From: Verrucomicrobiota bacterium
GTDB lineage: Bacteria > Verrucomicrobiota > Kiritimatiellia > Kiritimatiellales > Tichowtungiaceae
Reading direction: 5' to 3'
Length of the DNA stretch: 7,718 nt
Assembly (NCBI GenBank): GCA_030619095.1
Contig: JAUXCB010000068.1
Span: forward strand, 1 to 7,718
Positions 1 to 4,642 of this stretch are shown in pieces. How positions within the stretch are numbered: position 1 is the stretch's first letter; every line of letters begins with the position of its first letter. The translations under genes were made by a program, and so were the position numbers. A model generated the notes under the pieces. That model was not told where the DNA came from. It did not search any database and saw nothing but the letters and a program-made list of their open reading frames with translations.

Positions 1-157
1 CACCGTCGTCGAATTCGCACGGGCCTTCATCGGGCTCTTACCGCGTGATTCGCGGCGGCTGCTCTACGTCGCCGACCGCTGCCGTGCGGCCTTTCGCGGC
101 ACCACCCTCCCGGGCAGCCCGAACCTCGGCGTGGGCTTTCGGGTTGTCCTGCCCTAA
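1..157 (+). pseudogene. 3' end of a formylglycine-generating-enzyme (FGE/SUMF1) family gene, frameshifted
   Basis: Two adjacent frames together give a typical C-terminus of the FGE-sulfatase (SUMF1) family. Frame 3 (about 3-59) reads ..GPSSGSYRVIRGG, matching the usual GPSSGS-RVLRGGSW segment. Frame 2 (about 59-157) continues with LYVADRCRAAFRG and ends GVGFRVVLP then TAA, matching the family's usual CR-A-R and GFR end. The expected G-G-x-W at about 57-64 is damaged, with a net change equivalent to losing one base, so neither frame alone gives the whole domain. The gene starts upstream of the window. FGE-family domains oxidise Cys or Ser to formylglycine in sulfatases or have other, unknown roles; PVC bacteria carry many copies. 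It could be a real pseudogene or a sequencing error at 57-64. Family assignment is fairly sure; the active-site part is not visible. Confidence 0.7.
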
Positions 158-207
158 GCGCACCGGGTGCGATGGATGTCCGCCCGCTGACCCAGACGAA
201 ATCCCGT

Positions 208-223
208 TCCCGCTTCGGCGGGA
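208..223. other. Perfect UUCG-tetraloop hairpin
   Basis: A 6-bp stem, TCCCGC (208-213) with GCGGGA (218-223), closes a TTCG loop, an unusually stable RNA hairpin type. It lies 50 bases after the FGE-family stop and just before the larger terminator-like hairpin. No T run follows on either strand, so it is not a classical intrinsic terminator. It may be a 3'-end stabilising structure or part of a tandem terminator. Confidence 0.5.
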
Positions 224-235
224 CAAAAAGAGATG

Positions 236-281
236 AACCACCCGGGGCTGGTACCAAAAGGGAACGTCCCGGGCGGTTTTT
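236..281 (+). terminator. Probable rho-independent terminator after the FGE-family gene
   Basis: AACCACCCGGG (236-246) pairs with CCCGGGCGGTT (268-278) with a single A/C mismatch. The loop is about 21 bases and a run of five T (277-281) follows at once. It sits between the FGE-family remnant and the toxin-antitoxin pair, where transcription of the first should end. The long loop makes it weaker than a textbook case. Confidence 0.6.
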
Positions 282-349
282 GAGTCTATACAGGGTCTCG
301 GTCGTTTTGATACCCTGCGGTGGAATATTGAGCAGGAGGGAATTGTGAT

Positions 350-586
350 ATGACAGCGATTATGGATCAGGTTTGTAAGGAGGCGCTGGAGCTTCCGCTC
401 GATCAGCGGCTTACGGTGGTTTGCCGGATTTTGGATCAGAGCGATGTGTACCTCTCCTCGGAACAGGTTGAGAAGGAGTGGGACGGCGTGATCCGTGAAC
501 GGATGGAGCGCTACGACTGCGGGAAAGCCAAGACCCGTCCGGCTTCAGAGGTTTTTGACGCGCTGGACAAGAGGCTGTCGGAATGA
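350..586 (+). CDS. Type II toxin-antitoxin antitoxin (addiction module component family)
   Basis: A 78-residue acidic, helical protein. It resembles the small 'putative addiction module component' antitoxins (TIGR02574 type): an LPLDQRL segment near residues 15-21, then a charged helix with a GKAKTRPASEVF-like stretch near 62-73, which matches the family's usual G(K/R)AxxxxxxEV end. Such proteins bind and neutralise a RelE/ParE toxin through the C-terminal part and often repress their own operon. The start ATG has a good ribosome site, AGGAGG at 334-339, about 10 bases upstream. The stop overlaps the toxin start by ATGA (583-586), the usual translational coupling of these pairs. No clear promoter or operator palindrome could be picked out in 282-349. 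Family call is confident; the exact subfamily is not. Confidence 0.85.
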   Translation: MTAIMDQVCKEALELPLDQRLTVVCRILDQSDVYLSSEQVEKEWDGVIRERMERYDCGKAKTRPASEVFDALDKRLSE

Positions 587-882
587 CCCTCGAGTTTATG
601 GAAGAGGCCGAACAGGAGTTGGTTGAGGTGGCCTGCTGGTATGAATCGAAGCAGTCAGGATTGGGGCGACGGTTCAAAATGGAAGTCTCCGCTGTTGTTG
701 GCTGGATTGCCCGGAATCCGCTCATTCAAAGGGAGTGGGATGGTGGGTACCGCAGAATCAACTGCCCGGTGTTTCCCTATTATCTGCCGTATTTTATTCG
801 CCATGATAAAATTATTGTGGCGGCGGTGGCTCACGAACACCGCCGACCCGATTACTGGAAGGAAAGGCGTTCCGGTGGTTGA
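583..882 (+). CDS. RelE/ParE superfamily toxin
   Basis: A 99-residue basic protein with the layout of RelE/ParE toxins: an N-terminal helical part beginning with a beta strand and EEAEQELVE, followed by a strand-rich C-terminal half. The segment from about residue 57 to 95 (GYRRIN, FPYYLPYFI, DKIIVAAVAHEHRRPDYW) matches the family's R-x(n)-FPY-x-I-x-Y ... I-x-AV-x-H-x-RR-P-x-YW pattern. RelE members cut mRNA in the ribosome and ParE members poison gyrase; the sequence does not decide which. R57, R58 and H84-R88 are candidate functional residues. It overlaps the antitoxin by 4 bases, and GAGG at 571-574 serves as ribosome site. It appears intact. Confidence 0.88.
   Translation: MTLEFMEEAEQELVEVACWYESKQSGLGRRFKMEVSAVVGWIARNPLIQREWDGGYRRINCPVFPYYLPYFIRHDKIIVAAVAHEHRRPDYWKERRSGG
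784..812 (+). promoter_or_regulatory. Candidate extended -10 promoter inside the toxin gene, for the protease
   Basis: TGATAAAAT (804-812) fits an extended -10 (TGn followed by TAAAAT, 5 of 6 to consensus). The -35 position, CTGCCG at 784-789, is poor (3 of 6). It ends 72 bases before the protease ATG and could let the protease be expressed independently of the toxin-antitoxin operon. Weak evidence. Confidence 0.25.
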
Positions 883-884
883 GT

Positions 885-1787
885 ATGGCTGGCAAAAATA
901 TTCTCATTTACGGGCTGGTGTTGCTTTGTGTTTCTCAAAACGCCCATGCGATTCTCGCGGGCGGTGAGTTTGATCTGCCATCGGATAGCCCATCTGGTCG
1001 CGTTGATCCATTCGGTGCCAGTTCATCGTATAATTTTGTCGGGGCGTTGGAGATTTCTACCGGGAGTGGAAATTACTTTGGTTCTGCTTCCGCGCTTTCT
1101 CCACACTGGGTGCTGACGGCGGGGCATAATGTGGATTTCAACGACGATGGAGAAGTGGATGACGGTCTGTCTGTAAATTTCCATCTTCCGGGGTTTGGAA
1201 GCTATGCTGCCAGCAGTTATTCGATTCATCCGGATTTCACCGGCTTTAGTAATCCGTCGATCCATCACGATCTTTCCTTGCTCTATTTTTTGGATCCGTT
1301 GCCCAGTCTGCTTTTTCCAACCCTTGGAAATTCACTGTCGGTTGGCGACACTGCAACGCTGATCGGATATGGGCGTTCCGGCTATGGAAGCTACGGGTAT
1401 ACGACCAGCGCTTCGCTGACGGATCGTCGCGTCGGTTACAACGTGATTGATGAGTTTGAGACCTCCGGCGATGGCAGGGTGTATCGCTACGATTTTGATG
1501 ATCCGAATACAGGCGATGGATTGGGCAATATTCTTGAAACAATCATCGGCCCCGGCGACTCCGGCGGAACGCTGCTGGTCGGAAATTCGCTGGTTGGTGT
1601 GAACACCTTTACCGAAGGATACGGCGGACGATTCGGTGACATCGGCGGCGGCGTTGCGCTCAACAACGAGTGGAACTGGATTGGGTCAACCACAGGTCTT
1701 GCGGTTCCCGAGCCTTCGAGCGTTCTCCTCTTCTTGTTGGGGGCGTCCGCCTTGATTCTTCGCCGACATGCGAAAAGCCAGCCGTGA
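885..1787 (+). CDS. Secreted trypsin-like serine protease with PEP-CTERM sorting tail
   Basis: A 300-residue S1-family (trypsin-like) endopeptidase. Residues 1-22 are a signal peptide with Ala-His-Ala before the likely cut. The catalytic triad is visible: His81 in LTAGHN, Asp129 in HHDLSLL and Ser226 in GPGDSGG. A calcium-loop-like DxNxDG lies at 84-89. The C-terminus has a PEP-CTERM signal: VPEPSS (274-279), a hydrophobic helix (280-292) and RR (293-294). Such tails are cut and sorted by an exosortase at the cell envelope, so the enzyme should act outside the cytoplasm. I chose ATG 885 over the in-frame TTG at 879, which lies within the toxin's end and only adds two residues. Only 2 bases separate the toxin stop from this ATG, so it may be transcribed with the toxin-antitoxin pair although the roles are unrelated. 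The N-terminal ILAGG of the mature protein resembles the activated N-terminus of trypsins. Substrate is unknown. Confidence 0.9.
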   Translation: MAGKNILIYGLVLLCVSQNAHAILAGGEFDLPSDSPSGRVDPFGASSSYNFVGALEISTGSGNYFGSASALSPHWVLTAGHNVDFNDDGEVDDGLSVNFHLPGFGSYAASSYSIHPDFTGFSNPSIHHDLSLLYFLDPLPSLLFPTLGNSLSVGDTATLIGYGRSGYGSYGYTTSASLTDRRVGYNVIDEFETSGDGRVYRYDFDDPNTGDGLGNILETIIGPGDSGGTLLVGNSLVGVNTFTEGYGGRFGDIGGGVALNNEWNWIGSTTGLAVPEPSSVLLFLLGASALILRRHAKSQP

Positions 1788-1795
1788 TTTTTAAC

Positions 1796-1811
1796 GGGCT
1801 GTTTTCAGCCC
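1796..1811. other. Hairpin between convergent protease and DUF6941 genes
   Basis: GGGCTG (1796-1801), a TTTT loop and CAGCCC (1806-1811) form a perfect 6-bp stem. It lies in the 17-base gap between the protease stop and the end of the minus-strand gene, whose stop codon is inside the right arm. Neither strand has a T run after the stem, so it could only be a weak two-way terminator. Confidence 0.35.
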
Positions 1812-2200
1812 TGCGGGCGCTGAAGCAGGTTGGCACGCAGCGGATAGCGGATTTTCAGATCGCCTTCGATCAGGATTTCCACCCAGTAGGTTCCGGGTTC
1901 CGGGAATGCAATGTTGATGAATACTTCGACGCTGGTGGCCGAGGCCTCGGGCGAAGGCAGCTTTACCTGCACATTTTTACCCTCGGCGAGTACGGTGTGC
2001 TGGTCGGGGTGGATAATACGGGAGCGCTGCGTGAAGGTTCCCTGGCCGCTGCACCAGCGGGTGACGAGGCAGAGCCGTGAAAATGTGGTTGGAAAGCGCT
2101 CGGTATGGATGGCATCGAAGAGGCCGATCAACATGAATTTTCCGTTGCGCTCTTGGCGCACGTCGTCGCAGATCAGGCTGGATTGCAGGTCAGGGATCAT
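1805..2200 (-). CDS. DUF6941-like protein of unknown function
   Basis: A 131-residue soluble protein with no signal peptide or membrane segment. It matches from memory the DUF6941 family: opening MIPDLQSSLICDDVR, then NGKFMLIGLFDAI (about 19-31), a central LCLVTRWCSGQGTF stretch (about 43-56), a strand-rich middle, and the ending YWVEILIEGDLKIRYPL (about 105-121). The pattern suggests a compact beta-sandwich, and the function is not known. An AAGG ribosome site lies 7 bases before the ATG. It follows the aminotransferase on the same strand after a 20-base gap, so the two probably form an operon, but nothing in the sequence explains a joint role. Its stop is 17 bases from the stop of the convergent protease. 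Confidence 0.7.
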   Translation of the reverse strand: MIPDLQSSLICDDVRQERNGKFMLIGLFDAIHTERFPTTFSRLCLVTRWCSGQGTFTQRSRIIHPDQHTVLAEGKNVQVKLPSPEASATSVEVFINIAFPEPGTYWVEILIEGDLKIRYPLRANLLQRPQG

Positions 2201-2220
2201 TTTTTAACCTTTCCGGGTTG

Positions 2221-3201
2221 TCAGAATACTTTTGTAAGGGTTTTGCTGGCGGGGGTCATATCGTTGCGGAGCAGTGCGAGCAGTTTGCCGGCGATGGGGC
2301 CGGGCGTGCCGGCGCCGACGGGGGCTCCTTCCCATTCGATCACAGGGGTGCAGTCGGTGGTGGTTCCAAAAATAAACATTTCCTTTGCTTGTGCTGCCTC
2401 TTCCGGCTGAATGTCGCGAGGTTCCGCTGCCCGGAGGGTTCCGTCGGCCACCAGCGTCTGCGCCAGATCGAGCGCGCGGCAGGCGGTGGTGCCGGACAGC
2501 ACCTGTTCGGAGGTGGGCAGGAGCAACTCGTTGTTCGGCGTGAGTATGCCGATATTCTCGGTGGCTCCTTCGCCGAGATTTCCGTTTTCATCAATAGAAA
2601 TAATAAAATCGACACCGCGCTCCCGCGCTTCGATCTTCATCAGCACATTGGTCAGGTAGTTACAGGTTTTGATGGTTGCCAGCCTGCGCGGCTTGATCGG
2701 GATGGCACTCAGGCAGGCTTTTGCCGGTTTGATATGGCCGTTTTCGATCCGTTGAGTCAGGCGGTAGGCAATTACATACAGCTCCGGCCCGGTGCAAAGA
2801 GAGGGGTCGATGCCCATCGTGCCGGTGCCGCGAGAAACCAACACGCGGATGAGGCATGTTTTTTTTCCGCCCGCGCGGAGGGTGTCGCAGATGATTTCTA
2901 AGAGTTCGGCGGTCGGGCAGGGCGGTGTCATTCCGATTCCTGCGCAGGAGCGTTCGAGGCGCGCGAGGTGGGCGGCGGCGTTGTAGAGTTGGCCTTCGAC
3001 GCATTTGAGTGATTCAAAAACACCGTCACCGCGGTGGGTGAGGTGGTCGTCAACGGGTACGTTCATGAGCGCCGGATCGGTGGTGATGCCTCCGGTCAGG
3101 CTTGAATACATCGCGTAGAGTGTCTCCGACCGTCTGTCACGCACGTCCCCCAGCCGCTGGAGCCACTCCCTGTTTTCCAATGTTTGAAACGTTTGATTCA
3201 T
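2221..3201 (-). CDS. Class IV PLP-dependent aminotransferase (BCAT / aminodeoxychorismate lyase family)
   Basis: A 326-residue fold-type IV PLP enzyme. Visible landmarks are RGDGVFES (57-64), the phosphate-binding Arg81 in HLARLER, the Schiff-base Lys178 in ATIKTCNYL, Glu211 in NLGEGATENI, the phosphate-binding SGTT (236-239) and FIFGTTTDCTPV (276-287). The family includes branched-chain amino acid transaminase (ilvE), D-amino acid transaminase and 4-amino-4-deoxychorismate lyase (pabC); these cannot be told apart safely here. An extra N-terminal stretch of about 40 residues precedes the core. The usual LPGITR motif reads LSGTTA, so the common Arg is missing, which argues against a plain ilvE. 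I chose ATG 3201 over the upstream TTG at 3219, which would fall within the promoter gap; the ribosome site is weak. Probable operon partner is the DUF6941-like gene. Confidence 0.85.
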   Translation of the reverse strand: MNQTFQTLENREWLQRLGDVRDRRSETLYAMYSSLTGGITTDPALMNVPVDDHLTHRGDGVFESLKCVEGQLYNAAAHLARLERSCAGIGMTPPCPTAELLEIICDTLRAGGKKTCLIRVLVSRGTGTMGIDPSLCTGPELYVIAYRLTQRIENGHIKPAKACLSAIPIKPRRLATIKTCNYLTNVLMKIEARERGVDFIISIDENGNLGEGATENIGILTPNNELLLPTSEQVLSGTTACRALDLAQTLVADGTLRAAEPRDIQPEEAAQAKEMFIFGTTTDCTPVIEWEGAPVGAGTPGPIAGKLLALLRNDMTPASKTLTKVF

Positions 3202-3222
3202 GGTTTTCCAATGCCTCAAAAA

Positions 3223-3252
3223 ACTATACTCTAAAGTTTCCAGAGGTTGAAA
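3223..3252 (-). promoter_or_regulatory. Candidate promoter for the aminotransferase operon
   Basis: Read on the minus strand, TTTCAA (3252-3247) and TATAGT (3228-3223) are 18 bases apart, 21 bases before the ATG at 3201. The -10 fits well (5 of 6) and the -35 moderately. On the plus strand, TATACT (3225-3230) overlaps the same site and could serve the zinc-ribbon gene, though no good -35 precedes it. The 72-base gap between these divergent genes must hold both promoters. Confidence 0.35.
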
Positions 3253-3273
3253 GTTTATGTTGCAAGGAAACCA

Positions 3274-3654
3274 ATGAAATCGGTGGAAATTATTTGTAGT
3301 CAGTGCGGGGCGGAGACCTTTTTGAGTCGTGAGGCCGTTTATGAGGGGCTGAAGAAAACGGGCGAGCAGTTGAAATGTGCTGCCTGCGGCTTCATCTTCG
3401 AGTCTGAAGAATCTGTGCCCTATCAGGAAAAAGAGAGCGAGCCTGAGATTTTTACGGAGGCGGATCGTTCAGAAAAGATTGAGGTTTTTGAGAGGGGTGA
3501 AAACAAAAATCTCTGCCGCTATTGTGCGGAGTATGTGGTGAACCCTTTCATGCAGTTTTGCTCCTACCACAAAAAAGAAGTGCAGGCTACCGATTCCTGT
3601 CCGGATTTCAAGATGATTGAGCCTGGGCAAGCCGAGGGCTCGCCCCCGTTCTGA
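3274..3654 (+). CDS. Small protein with two zinc-ribbon-like modules, function unknown
   Basis: A 126-residue protein. The first module has Cys8-x2-Cys11 and Cys35-x2-Cys38, a four-Cys zinc ribbon of the zinc-ribbon or rubredoxin-like kind. A linker rich in Glu and Lys (about 42-78) follows. The second module has Cys81-x2-Cys84, Cys96-x2-His99 and Cys109. Metal binding is likely; nucleic-acid or protein binding is a guess. I chose ATG 3274, which has AAGGA 5 bases upstream and places the first Cys pair close to the N-terminus; an in-frame TTG lies at 3247. The last residues (about 117-126, PGQAEGSPPF) look unlike the rest and are coded by a GC-rich hairpin sequence (3625-3645). The stop is 4 bases from that of convergent ispA. 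No known family name is assigned. Confidence 0.7.
   Translation: MKSVEIICSQCGAETFLSREAVYEGLKKTGEQLKCAACGFIFESEESVPYQEKESEPEIFTEADRSEKIEVFERGENKNLCRYCAEYVVNPFMQFCSYHKKEVQATDSCPDFKMIEPGQAEGSPPF
3625..3645. other. GC-rich hairpin in the 3' end of the zinc-ribbon gene
   Basis: GGGC (3625-3628) pairs with GCCC (3642-3645) and AGCC (3630-3633) with GGCT (3637-3640), around a GAG loop and one A/C mismatch. It lies at the tail-to-tail junction with ispA. No T run follows, so any role in ending transcription would be unconventional. Confidence 0.4.
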
Positions 3655-3658
3655 GCGC

Positions 3659-4528
3659 TTAGTAGTTTCGGGTGGCGATAAAGTCGGCCAGCTCGGCGAG
3701 GATCCAAGGGTCTCCGGGCAATGCCTGAAGGGTCTCTTTTGCTTCTTGAATCAGTTCAGCGATGCGGCGTTTGGATTGCTCGGAACCATGGACGGCCGGG
3801 TAGGTCATTTTTCCGCGTGCGTGATCTGAGCCGATATCCTTGCCGAGCTCTTCAAGGGTTGCGGTTTCGTCGAGCAGGTCATCGGTGATTTGAAAAGCCA
3901 GTCCGATCGCTTCACCGTAGCGGGCGAGCGCCTCAAGTGTATCCTGAGTCGCGCCTGCGCAGAGGCCGCCCATGACGCAGGCCGCCCGGATCAGCGCGGC
4001 GGTTTTGTTGCGATGGATGGTTTCGACCCGATCTGTATCGGCGGGTTTCCCTTCGGCGGCGAGGTCTTCGGCCTGTCCGCCGATCACACCGCGGCTTCCG
4101 GCCGCGAGCGCGAGCTCCGCAGAGAGTGCTCCGCACTTCGGGAGGGTGCTGAGCACCTCAAAGGCGAATGTCAGCAGGGCGTCGCCCGCCAGAATGGCTG
4201 TGGCTTCATCGAAGGCAATATGGCAGGTTGGACGGCCGCGGCGCAGTGTGTCGTCGTCCATGGCGGGCAGGTCGTCGTGGATCAGTGTGTAGGTGTGGAG
4301 CAGCTCGAGGGAGCAGGCCGCGCCCATCGCCTGTTCAGCGATTCCACCGCAGGCTTCAGAGGCCGCGATACAGAGGATGGGGCGGAGCCGTTTGCCCCCC
4401 GCGAAAATGCTGTAGCGCATTGCCTCATGGAGGCGGGCGGGGCGGGTATTTATCGTTGGCAGGATGCGATCCAATTCGCTATGGATCACATCGGCCTGTT
4501 GTTTGAGATAGGTTTGCAGGTTGTTCAT
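3659..4528 (-). CDS. ispA: Polyprenyl (probably farnesyl) diphosphate synthase
   Basis: A 289-residue short-chain trans-isoprenyl diphosphate synthase that joins IPP to allylic diphosphates in the cytoplasm for quinone, undecaprenyl or hopanoid/carotenoid routes. Landmarks are GGKRLRP (44-50, IPP binding), the first Asp-rich motif D85-D86-x4-D91 with LRRGRPT after it, GGQAEDL (150-156), and the second Asp-rich motif D216-D217-x2-D220. The four-residue insert in the first motif is the bacterial type II form. Tyr80, five residues before that motif, is bulky and matches E. coli IspA, so a C15 product is favoured over C20. Length and ends are typical. No Shine-Dalgarno is seen before the ATG, and a predicted promoter lies so close that the mRNA may be leaderless. 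Neither dxs nor xseB, common partners, is nearby. Confidence 0.93.
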   Translation of the reverse strand: MNNLQTYLKQQADVIHSELDRILPTINTRPARLHEAMRYSIFAGGKRLRPILCIAASEACGGIAEQAMGAACSLELLHTYTLIHDDLPAMDDDTLRRGRPTCHIAFDEATAILAGDALLTFAFEVLSTLPKCGALSAELALAAGSRGVIGGQAEDLAAEGKPADTDRVETIHRNKTAALIRAACVMGGLCAGATQDTLEALARYGEAIGLAFQITDDLLDETATLEELGKDIGSDHARGKMTYPAVHGSEQSKRRIAELIQEAKETLQALPGDPWILAELADFIATRNY

Positions 4529-4535
4529 CTGCCAG

Positions 4536-4563
4536 ATGATAACGGGTGGAATGCTTTTGACAA
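4536..4563 (-). promoter_or_regulatory. Predicted ispA promoter, close to its start codon
   Basis: On the minus strand TTGTCA (4563-4558) and TATCAT (4541-4536, 5 of 6 to consensus) are 16 bases apart. Only 7 bases separate the -10 from the ATG (4528-4526), so transcription would begin at or next to the start codon. This agrees with the lack of a ribosome site. Confidence 0.5.
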
Positions 4564-4586
4564 GTAGACAGCTCCAATTCTACTAT
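4557..4586 (+). promoter_or_regulatory. Sigma70-type promoter for the ABC-class ATPase gene
   Basis: A consensus -35 TTGACA (4557-4562) and a -10 TACTAT (4581-4586, 4 of 6) are 18 bases apart, leaving a leader of about 50 bases before the ATG at 4643. The -35 overlaps the minus-strand ispA -35 almost exactly, so the two promoters probably interfere with each other. Confidence 0.6.
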
Positions 4587-4642
4587 CTCGGCTTCGTTTT
4601 TAGAGAAGAGTTCAGTAACCATCAAGAACAGGAATATTTGAT

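Noticed and set aside
282..349. Promoter and operator for the toxin-antitoxin operon
   Set aside because: TTGATA and AATATT occur but with wrong spacing, and no convincing palindrome was found.
879..884. TTG start for the protease
   Set aside because: It overlaps the toxin stop and adds two residues without a better ribosome site; ATG 885 gives a normal signal peptide.
1796..1811. Hairpin as a strong intrinsic terminator
   Set aside because: No T run follows on either strand; kept only as a hairpin.
2218..2901. 227-residue plus-strand open frame
   Set aside because: It lies opposite the aminotransferase, whose motifs and PLP lysine are clear; its Gly/Asp-rich makeup fits a shadow frame.
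3202..3219. TTG start extending the aminotransferase by six residues
   Set aside because: ATG 3201 is the better codon and leaves room for the promoter.
3890..4567. 225-residue plus-strand open frame
   Set aside because: It is antisense to ispA, which has both Asp-rich motifs.
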